Of a DNA stretch of 64,000 nt, positions 52,307 through 61,528 are shown in pieces. Location: NCBI GenBank assembly GCA_963704615.1, contig OY969923.1, forward strand, positions 62,001 through 126,000, written 5' to 3'. Below the pieces are notes generated by a model. It saw only the letters and a program-made list of their open reading frames with translations. It ran no database searches and was not told the origin of the DNA. Numbering within the stretch: the first letter of the stretch is position 1; each line of letters starts with the position of its first letter. The position numbers were made by a program, and so were the translations under genes. The DNA is from Bog-756 sp963704615. Lineage in GTDB: Bacteria > Actinomycetota > Acidimicrobiia > Acidimicrobiales > RAAP-2.

Positions 52307-53035
52307 GTGGAGACATTGGAGTCACGGCTGAAACGAAAGCGAGCCGCCCGAGGCGAGCCTCCCGGTACCTGGTGGGCACTTTTAGCGCGTGGTTGGTGGA
52401 TTGCGACTCTCTTTGCTGCCGGCTCCTTGCTCTTTGCCATCGGTGCTCTTCCTGCGTACGCCAGTTGGGTTGGGACCAAAGCTGACTCGATCACTTTCTT
52501 CATCGGCTCCCTCTTCTTCACTTCAGCCGGCTTCCTCCAGTATCGAGAGTCTGTTGATGCGGCCCGCGGTGAACGGTCCGGGTCCTCGCGGAAGTTCTTG
52601 GTCGTCTTCCCTCACAGGATTGATTGGTGGTCCTCGGGTATCCAATTGGTCGGCACCCTCTACTTCAATGTCAGCACAGGAAACGCGGCGCGGACCAATC
52701 TCACCGCCCAAGTCGCGCATCAACATGTGTGGCGCCCCGATGCCGTCGGATCAGTGTGTTTCTTGGTCGCCAGCACGTTGGCATGGTTGGAGGTTGGCGA
52801 TGGGCGGTTGACCTGGGCTCCGGGCAACCTGTCCTGGAGGATAACCAGCTTGAACCTGGTCGGTTCGGCAGCGTTCGGAGTCTCCGCCATTGCCGGTTAC
52901 ATCATTCCCTCGACCGGTCAGATCAGGAACGCAGCACTTTCCAATCTCGGCACGTTTGTCGGCGCGCTGTGCTTCCTAGTTGGATCAATACTGCTTCTGC
53001 CCGAGAGGACGCAGTCACTGGCATCTTCGCCGTGA
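52307..53035 (+). CDS. YrhK-like multi-span membrane protein
   Basis: 242 residues. Three pairs of spans: about 23-50 (WWIATLFAAGSLLFAIGALP), 62-78, 112-130, 147-160, 180-200, and 212-235. The recurring A-G-S-x-x-F-x-x-G and I-G-S-x-x-F-x-x-x pattern matches YrhK-domain proteins. The role is unknown. A GTG start is likely (METLESRLKRKRAARGEPPG). It stands between the hydrolase and phoU. Confidence 0.6.
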   Translation: METLESRLKRKRAARGEPPGTWWALLARGWWIATLFAAGSLLFAIGALPAYASWVGTKADSITFFIGSLFFTSAGFLQYRESVDAARGERSGSSRKFLVVFPHRIDWWSSGIQLVGTLYFNVSTGNAARTNLTAQVAHQHVWRPDAVGSVCFLVASTLAWLEVGDGRLTWAPGNLSWRITSLNLVGSAAFGVSAIAGYIIPSTGQIRNAALSNLGTFVGALCFLVGSILLLPERTQSLASSP

Positions 53036-53170
53036 TGGCCATCACCACAGAGAAAGGCCATATTCGAGAGATGAGAGTCACAGAACGCGGGCCGGCAGGT
53101 ATCCGCAGAGCTGAACGGGCCCTCCGTCAAAGTCCGGGGTGGCCGCGAAGCCGGTCCCTTCTACCGCAGT

Positions 53171-53785
53171 TCACGAAGTCGACCGGAGCACTTCGATTCG
53201 CCTTGCAAGATTCACTGCGTGATCGCCTAATCGCTCATAGAAACGAGCAAGGAGCGTCACTTGTGACGCAACTGCTGTTGGCATGGCTTCGGCGGCGATC
53301 TCGCGGATCAGCCGATCATGGAGGAGATCAATCTCAACATCATCTTCAGCAAGGCCTTCGGCCTCGTTTCCCTTTTCGCCATAAGCGTCAGCCGCAGTGC
53401 GCCACATTTGAAGCGCCACCTCGGCCATGCGTTGGACGATGCCCCGACTGAGTGGGCTCATCTCAACCCCAAGATTGTCGACGGCACGCTGAGCCACGTG
53501 TTCGGCGAGGTCCGCGCTCCGCTCGAGTTCAGGGAGAATCAGAAGAACTCCAATGAGCTGCTTCAGGTCAGTACCAGTCGGTGGTAGATCGATCTGCCTC
53601 CAAACCAGCATTTCAACGTCCGCTGTGAGATCGTCGACCTCCTGGTCCCCTGCGACAATGCGGTGCCCCATCCCGATGTCCCCGTTCAGAAGCGCATGGG
53701 TAGCTTGTGCGAGCGCCTCTGACACCAGCGCGAACAACTGGCTCACCTTGCGGTCGATCAGGTCCACATCGTCGGAATTCTCCAT
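53171..53785 (-). CDS. phoU: phosphate-transport regulator PhoU
   Basis: 204 residues of two three-helix bundles. Metal-binding E/D-x-x-x-D repeats: GDQEVDDLTADVEMLVWRQI in the first, DDVEIDLLHDRLIREI in the second, and ARFYERLGDHAVNLARRIE at the end. PhoU silences the Pho two-component system when phosphate is plentiful. No pst or phoR gene is in the window. A string of five 11-base direct repeats lies 36-90 bases before the ATG. Confidence 0.92.
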   Translation of the reverse strand: MENSDDVDLIDRKVSQLFALVSEALAQATHALLNGDIGMGHRIVAGDQEVDDLTADVEMLVWRQIDLPPTGTDLKQLIGVLLILPELERSADLAEHVAQRAVDNLGVEMSPLSRGIVQRMAEVALQMWRTAADAYGEKGNEAEGLAEDDVEIDLLHDRLIREIAAEAMPTAVASQVTLLARFYERLGDHAVNLARRIEVLRSTS

Positions 53786-53820
53786 AACCCCTGCAGACCA
53801 TACCCACTTGGCGGCAAAGA

Positions 53821-53875
53821 GTTCGCGTAGCCGTCACCTCTCGTTCATCTAATGGTCACTGTTGGGTCACGTTGA
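53821..53875 (+). promoter_or_regulatory. Pho box: five tandem 11-bp repeats
   Basis: The units are GTTCGCGTAGC, CGTCACCTCTC, GTTCATCTAAT, GGTCACTGTTG and GGTCACGTTGA, uninterrupted. TC at positions 3-4 is invariant and the consensus start G(G/T)TCA fits the direct-repeat units of actinobacterial PhoP boxes. They lie upstream of phoU, though the units read away from it. Regulation by phosphate starvation is inferred. Confidence 0.75.
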
Positions 53876-54093
53876 CGGGGAGGCGCGGAATGTTGCAGAT
53901 CGCCGCGTGTGCGGCCATGGGCGGAGCACTTCTACCCTGCCAATTGCCCGAACGTCCTCAACGATCGCTTGAAGATCTCTCGGAATGGCTTTCTTTTGGG
54001 CCGAAGTCGAAGGAACCTGACGCTGCCTCGATCTACCATCCTTGCGGCCGTTGTGTGGGCCACCCATGCGTGTCTGCCGCACTTTCTTGGTGC
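53876..54093. other. gap between Pho box and second phospholipase gene
   Basis: Two small frames on opposite strands have no support. It lies past the stop of the phospholipase C gene and may hold its terminator. Confidence 0.3.
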
Positions 54094-55677
54094 TTAGATC
54101 CGCTTGACGGTTCCGCGCTCCTGGGTGGGCATCACCTGATCGGCAGGAAGAGGATAGGAGGATTGGTTCTCTGCGATCTCATCGATGTCCCCGCTCGTGC
54201 ACCCGAGCTCCATCGCCTGGTTGGTCGTGTCCTGAGACGTGGAGGGGAGTGCCGGGAACGCATCGCTGGCTGAGTCCATACGCAAAGTGCTGGTTAGGTT
54301 CCCCACCGCCTTCCGTCGCCAGGCAGAGATGTTTGAAGCGTGTATTCCAAAACGTTTCTCCAAGAACCGGACCTGGGATGTGTGGTCAAAGACGTCCGAC
54401 GCTACGTACCCGCCTCGACTGAAGGGTGACACCACCAGCATCGGTACGCGGAACCCCAGTCCAAGCGGACCGGCGACTCCGTTGGCAGTGGCCGGTAGCG
54501 GATCAACCGTGACGTATTCCCCCGGTGTCCCGGGCGGTGCAACCGGTGGAGGCACATGATCGAAGAATCCGTCGTTCTCGTCGTACATGATGAACAGCAC
54601 GGTCTTCGACCACGTGTCGGCATTGGAGATCAGCGTTTGCAGGACCTGGTCAATGAACCAGGCTCCGAGGCTCGGAGGAGAGGGTGGATGCTCGTCGTAC
54701 CCGAGCGGAGGAATGATCCACGAGACGCTGGGAAGCGATCCCGATCGGACATCATGAGCAAAGTCGTTGGGGAATGTCGGGACGAATGCCTTCTGGTAGA
54801 GAGCTGAGGATGGACTGGAGTATTGCGAGAAGTACGGGAGGACGGCATCAGAAATCAGCATCACCTCAGGATTATCTACACGGTAAACAACACCGGGTGG
54901 TGTGTAGGTCTTCCACGAGACCCCGGCGTCTTCCAAGAGCTCAGGAACCGTGGTCCAGTTGACGCTGAACCGCGCATCCGGTGATGGGTTGGTGATGAGC
55001 ACAGGGCCGCCGTGAGCGCCATCGGGATCAATCGTGCCTGACATCGCCATCAGGCGGTTCGGGTGGGTGGGACCCATGATCGAACAGTGATACCCATCAC
55101 AGAGTGTGAACGCGTCTGCCAATGCGTAGTGAAAGGGAAGGTCGGCCCGTGTGTGATAACCCATCGTGAGAAGGCCGTAGCCGGGTCCTTCAAACTGAGT
55201 TGATGTGTGCGTTTGAACGAAGGCATCCATGGTGCCGCCATTTCGGCTGAGGTGCTGCGGCAGCCAACTATGAGTGAGATCGTGGGTGCACTCACCGAGC
55301 CCGGTCGTCGTGTCCAGATGGAAGGGCAGCTGCCTGCCGATGGGCGGTCGACTTGTGTTACCTGCAAAGGGCTGCGAAAAAGCGTCGAGGCTACCCTTCG
55401 GATGATCGTCGAATCCCCGAACGCCCTTGTAAGAGCCGAAGTAATGATCGAACGAACGATTCTCCTGCATGAGAAAGATCACGTGTTCGATCGCTCCGAG
55501 GTCGGATCCGGCAGGCGCCGTGGCTGACGCCCGGCTCACCGTGGCTGACGATCCACACCCCGCAGCAATCGCTCCCGCGCCGGCGGCAATTGCCCCCTCG
55601 AGGAAGAGCCGGCGGTTGAATGAGGGTCCACCCACCCCGTTTGTTGAAGACCCTCTCATTGCATCCAGCTCTCTCAC
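54094..55677 (-). CDS. second Tat-exported phospholipase C / phosphoesterase
   Basis: 527 residues, clearly a paralogue of the protein at 12147-13760 with shared stretches such as GPTHPNRLMAMSG, YDENDGFFDHVPPP and LGFRVPMLVVSPFSRGGYVA. Tat-type signal NRRLFLEGAIAAGAGAIAA then AGCGSS, lipobox-like. The catalytic start reads VIFLMQENRSFDHYFGSYKG. It should release phosphate groups or diacylglycerol from phospholipids outside the cell. phoU with its Pho box is the next gene on the same strand, which fits a phosphate-scavenging role. Confidence 0.92.
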   Translation of the reverse strand: MRELDAMRGSSTNGVGGPSFNRRLFLEGAIAAGAGAIAAGCGSSATVSRASATAPAGSDLGAIEHVIFLMQENRSFDHYFGSYKGVRGFDDHPKGSLDAFSQPFAGNTSRPPIGRQLPFHLDTTTGLGECTHDLTHSWLPQHLSRNGGTMDAFVQTHTSTQFEGPGYGLLTMGYHTRADLPFHYALADAFTLCDGYHCSIMGPTHPNRLMAMSGTIDPDGAHGGPVLITNPSPDARFSVNWTTVPELLEDAGVSWKTYTPPGVVYRVDNPEVMLISDAVLPYFSQYSSPSSALYQKAFVPTFPNDFAHDVRSGSLPSVSWIIPPLGYDEHPPSPPSLGAWFIDQVLQTLISNADTWSKTVLFIMYDENDGFFDHVPPPVAPPGTPGEYVTVDPLPATANGVAGPLGLGFRVPMLVVSPFSRGGYVASDVFDHTSQVRFLEKRFGIHASNISAWRRKAVGNLTSTLRMDSASDAFPALPSTSQDTTNQAMELGCTSGDIDEIAENQSSYPLPADQVMPTQERGTVKRI

Positions 55678-56208
55678 ATGTCGACGACGCGCTCCCAGCG
55701 TCGTATGGAAAGTGAACGTTATGCAACATTTTGGTTAAATTGTGTCACTGGCCTGGGAAGGGGTTGCGCAATGATGCTCCAGTGACCCCTGTTAGGCGCT
55801 GCCCAGAGGCGGGTCTGCGACATTCTCTGGGTCAGATCACGGCTGACCAGTTCTCACGCGGCCCCTGAGACGCCGACCATCGCTCGGGGTAATCACCCAC
55901 CCAGTCGACGACCCCAAGCGCACTCATGTCCTGGAGGCGGCGACAAATCGGGAAATCGAATACCCGGCAGCGACCGGCGAGGGAGGCGATCGCAGGCTCC
56001 AGGGGGCTGGCTATGAGGTCCCGATGACCCCTGCCAACAGGGATAGGTCATCCGGGGCCGCTGCCGGAGACCTCACGGTCGCCTCGGAGCAACGATGAAC
56101 CGCCGGGCCGAGCGGGCAATCGGGTCTAGATTTGGGGGTAGGTGCTTCAGGGATCTCGGAAGGACACTGAAGTGACAGGAAGAATTCGTACGCTTGGGGG
56201 AGTCCACG
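55678..56208. other. 531-base gap; possible gene remnant on minus strand
   Basis: Between the divergent phospholipase and copper monooxygenase genes. On minus, 56047-55832 is open for 71 codons and reads GRGHRDLIASPLEPAIASLA, then RVFDFPICRRLQDMSALGVV, with good codon use, but no proper start and no recognised family. It may be the 3' end of a lost gene. The right end before 56209 has GGGGGAG as ribosome site. Confidence 0.3.
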
Positions 56209-57411
56209 ATGAAGAGCCTGGATAAGCCCAAGAGGATGCGACGGCGGGCAAGGCTGGCGGTGATCGCGGCAGTGGCGATCATCGGCGCTTCGCTGGTGTC
56301 GGCGGTCAACGTGGCGGGAGCCAGTTCATCGTCTGGCGCACCCCCGGTGACCCAGGTGGTCCTTCAAGCGCCGAAGGCCTACACACCAAAGGCGCCACCG
56401 GGCGGGGGCACTGACGACTACCATTGCACGCTGCTCAACCCCCATCTCAAGAAGAATGCCTTCATCACGTCGATCGACTTCCAGCCCAACAGTCTTGAGG
56501 TTCATCACGAGATCACCTACGCGGTACCTCCCGACCTGGCTGCCGAGGCTGAGGCCCAAAACGACGGCGGAAAGGGTTGGACCTGCTTCGGTGAGTCCGG
56601 GCTCTCGGGATCAAGTGCCGGTGAATCCCTCAACGGTGGCACCCCGTGGCTGACGGCGTGGGGGCCTGGCCACAACATCTCGCACGAGCCCGCCGGCACA
56701 GGCGCCCCGATGCCGGCGGGGAGCCTGGTCATCATGCAGGAGCACTACAACCTTCTCGTCGGGGACAAGCCGGTCCATTCCAAGCTGACCCTCGACACCG
56801 TGCCGGCTACGACCCGGCTGCGGCCCCTACGCCTGGAACTTGCCGCCGCGCCGCCCGACATCCCGTGCCCAGCCGGAGCCTCCGGACCGATGTGCAGCCG
56901 CTCTGCAGAGTTGGCCAGCGTAGGACAACGCTTCGGTGCCTCCCAGGAGGTGCTGGTCGATGGGCTCGAAGCGATCTGCGGACGCAATCCGGCAGACCCG
57001 CCGGTGGGAGATACGACGACTTGCACATGGCCCATTCGGGGCCAAGGGAACATCGTCGAGCTGGCCCCGCACATGCACCTGTTGGGCGTGGGCATGAAGT
57101 TCGTGCTGAACCCGGGTACCCCCACTCAGCGGACGCTGCTCGACGTGACCGACTACGATTTCCACTACCAGCGGGGATACGACCTGGCCAAGCCGGTGCC
57201 GGTGGGCAGGGGCGACACCATTGGCATTACGTGCACCTACGATCCGACCCTGGAGCAGGAGCTCCCCATCCTGCGCCGGGTGCCTCCACACTTTGTCACC
57301 TGGGGCGATGGATCAACCGATGAGATGTGTCTTGGCCTGATCTTTATGACGCCGCCCACGGCCGAGTCCGAATCGACAGCACTTTCCCATGCCTTCACCT
57401 CAGCCGTCTGA
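56209..57411 (+). CDS. copper type II monooxygenase (PHM/DBH-like)
   Basis: 400 residues. Basic start and signal peptide or anchor (about 14-38). The full copper ligand set is visible: VHHEITY (His99-His100) and EHYNLL (His179) for CuM-like site 1, PHMHLLGVGM (His288, His290) and TDEMCLGLIF (Met373) for site 2. DDYHC and several Cys (TLLNPHL, TCFG, CPAG, CTW, TCTY) match the disulfide-rich fold of peptidylglycine alpha-hydroxylating and dopamine beta-monooxygenase. It would hydroxylate a C-H bond with O2 and ascorbate-like reductant outside the membrane. The substrate is unknown. ATG 56209 after GGGGGAG. Confidence 0.85.
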   Translation: MKSLDKPKRMRRRARLAVIAAVAIIGASLVSAVNVAGASSSSGAPPVTQVVLQAPKAYTPKAPPGGGTDDYHCTLLNPHLKKNAFITSIDFQPNSLEVHHEITYAVPPDLAAEAEAQNDGGKGWTCFGESGLSGSSAGESLNGGTPWLTAWGPGHNISHEPAGTGAPMPAGSLVIMQEHYNLLVGDKPVHSKLTLDTVPATTRLRPLRLELAAAPPDIPCPAGASGPMCSRSAELASVGQRFGASQEVLVDGLEAICGRNPADPPVGDTTTCTWPIRGQGNIVELAPHMHLLGVGMKFVLNPGTPTQRTLLDVTDYDFHYQRGYDLAKPVPVGRGDTIGITCTYDPTLEQELPILRRVPPHFVTWGDGSTDEMCLGLIFMTPPTAESESTALSHAFTSAV

Positions 57412-57587
57412 CGGTGATGGCGCCGGCTGCCGGGCCAGGTAGGTCGCGTCGTCTGGAGTGAAGTCCGAAAGACATCGACGGGTCTGGGCGGGACCTGGGC
57501 GACCGCGTCGATGATGGCGCAGCGCAACCGAACCAGCGTGGACCTCCTGGCCACGCGCCAGCAGCTGTCTCGATACCATGACTCCGC

Positions 57588-60258
57588 ATGACCGCCCGCC
57601 GCGTCGCGATCGTTCCCCACACCCACTGGGACCGTGAGTGGTACAAGTCCTACCAAGACTTTCGCCTCAATCTGATCGACATGTTCGACTCGCTCGTACC
57701 CCTGCTCGAATCCGACCCCAGCTACCCCGCCTTCCTCCTGGACGGACAGATGGCGGTTGTGGACGACTACCTCGAGGTGCGCCCGGAGAACGAGGATCGT
57801 CTACGGCTGCTGGCGGCAGCCGGGCGGATCAGCATGGGGCCCTGGTACATCCTGATGGACGAATTTCTGGCCTCGGGTGAGACGATCATCCGCAACCTGC
57901 AGATGGGTCTCGTCCGCGCCGGCAGAATTCGGTGGCGCCATGGAGGTCGGCTACCTGCCCGACATGTTCGGTCACATCGCGCAGATGCCACAGATCCTCC
58001 GGCTGGCGGGATTCAGTGATGCCGTTGTCTGGCGGGGTGTGCCGTCGACGGTCACCAAGACCGGGTTCTTGTGGGAGGCACCCGACGGCTCGAGCGTCCG
58101 GGCCGAATACCTTCCCACCGGTTACAGCAATGGAGCGTCGCTGCCTGACGACGCCAAGCAGTTGGTGCAGCGAGTCGCCGACCACTTCGAGGAGGTGGGG
58201 AAATTCGTGATCGGAGACCTCCTCTACATGAACGGCTCCGATCACCTCATGCCCCAGCCGTGGCTAGGCCGAGTCGTGGCCGAGAGCGACGACCATCAGG
58301 AGGACTTCTTCTTCGAGGTTACGTCGCTCCCCGCCTACCTGGCCGCGGCACCGAGCGAAGGGCTGGAGCGCTGGAAGGGCGAGCTCCGTTCCGGATTTCG
58401 TGCCGACATGTTGATGGGCGTCACCTCCAACCGGGTCGATGTCAAGCGCCTGGGGGGACAGGCCGTCCGCCAATTGGAGCGACGAGCCGAACCGCTGGCC
58501 GCGCTCTTCCAGGAACCCTCGGAGTGGCCGCGGCGCCAGCTCGACCTGGCCTGGTTGCAAATGGTGCGGAACTCCGCCCACGACTCCATCTGTGCCTGCT
58601 CGGTTGACGAGGTCGTCGATGCCGTCATGCACCGGTACGCCGAGGCGCGCACCATCGCCGTCGGCCTGGCCGATCGGGCCACCGCATCGCTGTCGCGATC
58701 GCTGGCCGAACCCGGGTCCTACGTGCTCAATCCGGTGCATCGCACGCGTGCAGGCGTTGTCGAGCTGGTGATCGGAGCCGCCGAGCCTCCGAGCCCCCAC
58801 CTGCAGGTGTTGTCGGAGCGCGCCGGTAATCCAGGCTCCATGGTCCTCGATGCCGATGCCGCCCGCAGCATCCTCGCCATGTTGCAGAGCCCGCAGATCG
58901 AGCACGACACCTGGCTCCATGACATCAGCGTCGAAGAAGACGACGAGGCCATCGAGATCACCTTTTCGGTGGGACCTGAGGAGCATCACAACCTCCCGAT
59001 CGCCGAGGTAAAGCGGGGCATCTACGCCCGACTGGACGCTCGGCCCGACGCCGTGGTCCGGCTCGGTTTGGACCAGCCCCCCACTCGGCGCATCATCGCC
59101 CGGACGGCCGACGTGCCGGGCTACGGATGGCGGCCGTTCGCGCCGGCGGCCCTGGCCCACCCGGTCGTGGTCGGCGAATCCGGCCAACAGGCGTCGATGT
59201 CCAACGGCCTGGTGTCGGTCGACGTCGATGAGACGCAGGGGACCTTCTCCCTCAATGGACGAGCCGGCTACGGCCGACTGGTGGATGGCGGAGACCTGGG
59301 TGACTCGTACAACTACTCCCCCCCGGGGGCCGACTCCATGGTGGACTCACCGAGCGAGGTCACGGTCCGGGTGACCGAGCAGGGACCTGTGCGGACCCGG
59401 GTGGTGATCACCGCCCGATACCGGTGGCCGGATCACGTCGACGCCAGCTCCCAGGCCCGGGTGGGGGAGCACCCCGTGGACGTCGAGACCATCCTCGAGC
59501 TCAGAGCCGACGACCCCGTGGTGCGGGTCACGACTTCGTTCGTCAACCCGAGCCGCGATCACCGCCTCCGGGTGCACCTACCGCTGCCCGATCCGGCCCC
59601 GACATCTCAGGCGGAGAGCGCATTCGCGGTTGTCGAGCGCGGGCTCACCGCCGAGGGTCGCGCCGATGAATTCGGCCTGCCAACGGCCCCGGCCCTCAGA
59701 TTCGTCTCCGCCGGGCGCCTGACAGTTGTCCACGACGGCGTCTGCGAGTACGAGCTCGTGGACATCTCGGCGAGCACCACAGGCGACGTCGCGTCAACCA
59801 TGGCGTTGACCGTGCTCCGCTCGACCGGCATGTTGTCTCGGCACGGGATGACCTATCGACCCTTTGCCGCTGGGCCGCTGATTCCGGTCGAGGGACTCCA
59901 GATGGTCGGACGCCCAATCTCGCTGCACTACGCACTGGCGGTCGACGTCGAGGACCCCTACGCCATGGCTGACGACGTCCTCGTGCCCCTTGAGGTGGTG
60001 GACAGCCCCGGCGGCGGCACTCGCCGGCCGAGCGGGAGCGAGCTGAGCATCAGAGGTGCCGAGGTCAGCGCGGTGCGCCGGCAAGGAGGGGTGCGCGAGA
60101 TCCGGATCTTCAACCCGAGGCCCCATCCGACGACAGTCACCATCGACGGACAGGGCGGATGGCTGGTCGATCTCCGGGGTTATCCCGACAGCCCCTTCGA
60201 GGGCTCCTTCGGGCTGCGCCCCTTCGAGATCGCCACCGTCCGGCTGAAGCGCGGCTGA
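57588..60258 (+). pseudogene. GH38 alpha-mannosidase gene with one frameshift
   Basis: Two open pieces. The first, 57588 to about 57925, starts MTARRVAIVPHTHWDREWYK, the GH38 zinc-site start (HTHWD), and reads to NLQMGLVRA. The second runs from about 57930 to 60258 and opens EFGGAMEVGYLPDMFGHIAQ, with the nucleophile Asp of PDMFGH. It then covers the whole enzyme (NSAHDSICACSVDEVVDAVM and the late beta-sandwich). Joining GLVRA to EFGGAM needs a one-base change near CGCGCCGGCAGAA, which is not a homopolymer. Mended length about 890 residues, normal for GH38. The product would release mannose from glycans. Either a recent null mutation or a sequence error. Confidence 0.85.
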
Positions 60259-60283
60259 GCTGACAACGGAACCGAGAACTCAG

Positions 60284-60484
60284 TCAACCTCCCGGTGAAT
60301 GGTCGTGTGGTGACGGCGGAGGTGGTTCGACCTTCCCCTTGAACCCCAAGAGCCTCAGCACGAACACGCCGAATCGATTCGGCGGTTTGGCGCGCTCGGC
60401 CTCTTCTGCCTCGGCCTCATGACCACTTGAAACGTGGTACGAAAAAGTGGTGTATCCCTTGCCAAATCCGGTGATCTTCGGCAT
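60284..60484 (-). CDS. small hypothetical protein
   Basis: 66 residues, MPKITGFGKGYTTFSYHVSS, then an acidic patch (GHEAEAEEAERAKPPNRF), a short hydrophobic stretch GVFVLRLLGF and a Pro/His tail. There is a weak ribosome site (GTAGGCC). The codon pattern is plausible but no family was recognised. It could be a regulatory peptide or an artefact. Confidence 0.4.
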   Translation of the reverse strand: MPKITGFGKGYTTFSYHVSSGHEAEAEEAERAKPPNRFGVFVLRLLGFKGKVEPPPPSPHDHSPGG

Positions 60485-60671
60485 CGGCCTACCCGTCCCT
60501 CACGGACTCGACGGTGTGTGAGTCTCTCCCGCCGACCTCTCTGGCGGGTGGCACCTTGAACACGTTCGCAAGCTCGCTCTCAATGCTGCCAAGGCGCCGT
60601 CGCCCAGGCAGGCGCCATGGCTCTTACCGGGGCTCTCATGCCGTACAAGGGCGCGCCTCTGTCCGAGACGA

Positions 60672-61316
60672 TCAAGGCAGCGAGATGCTGGACCCCGCAC
60701 CAAAAGTGAAGATGTGGTACGGACCCCAACCTGGGACACAGGGAGCAGAGATGTTGGTGGCCAAGATGACGGTGGGGTTGACAGGCGGGGTGAAGGAGCC
60801 TGAACCGGTCTCAGTGGTCCCCGTAGCAGGGAAAGTGATGTTGTCGGTGATGGCTCCCGACACGATGTTGGATGTTCCGCCGACGTAGGTGATCACTGTC
60901 GGGGCGATCGCAGGAGTCGCGGTCCAGACGAACTTGACTTTGACCGCGGCGATCGTGTCAAACGAGTCGAAGGTGGCACAGGCATTGGCGAAGCCGGTAT
61001 TGAGCGACATGAGCTTGCCGACACCCTTGATGGCGACACCGGTGATGGTGACAGGGGTCACGACCCCTGTGCTGCTCACGGTCGTCGCGCTTGAGGTGCA
61101 GCTGGTGCCGGCACCGTGGAACTTGATCGCGAGCCCGCGGGAACTCCCGGGCAGAGTGAGCTTCGGCATGAAGGCCCCCGTCCCAGCATCGGTGCAGGAC
61201 ACCGTCCCGTGAGCGGGTAGGGGTGCTGCACCCGACACGCCCGATCCCAATACGCCGAACAACGCCACCGACAGAACGATGGTGGTCGATCCAACGAGAG
61301 CCTTCTTGAACATCAT
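60672..61316 (-). CDS. secreted Thr/Gly-rich hypothetical protein
   Basis: 214 residues. Signal peptide MMFKKALVGSTTIVLSVALF, cleaved near SGAAP. The mature part is Ser/Thr/Ala/Gly-rich with beta-strand character: VTPVTITGVAIKGVGKLMSL, then FVWTATPAIAPTVITYVGGT. Four Cys (SCTDAG, TSCTSS, NACATF, APCVPG) suggest disulfides. Similar proteins of about 200 residues occur as exported proteins of unknown role in actinobacteria. A GGGGGAAA site precedes the ATG. Confidence 0.7.
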   Translation of the reverse strand: MMFKKALVGSTTIVLSVALFGVLGSGVSGAAPLPAHGTVSCTDAGTGAFMPKLTLPGSSRGLAIKFHGAGTSCTSSATTVSSTGVVTPVTITGVAIKGVGKLMSLNTGFANACATFDSFDTIAAVKVKFVWTATPAIAPTVITYVGGTSNIVSGAITDNITFPATGTTETGSGSFTPPVNPTVILATNISAPCVPGWGPYHIFTFGAGSSISLP

Positions 61317-61528
61317 TTTCCCCCAAACTCAGTAAGAGGCGGAGATCACAGATGCGGACCCGCCCATTCGGCCGATATCTACAGGAATCAGAACCAAGTG
61401 TTTGCCGTCGTCCGATTCATACAGGAGGGTATCCCGTCTCATAGAGCGGTGCTCGGGCACTTCACCGAGTCTCGGAAACGGTGCCTTCTGCGACACTTGT
61501 GAACGCCGGCACGCCGATCGGGCGCCTG
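61317..61528. other. gap between two secreted-protein genes
   Basis: 212 bases, no gene; the promoter of the gene at 60672 should be on its left side. Confidence 0.3.

Noticed and set aside
55690..55800. Pho box before the second phospholipase C gene
   Set aside because: Isolated GTTCAC and GGTCAC words occur on minus but not as tandem 11-base units.
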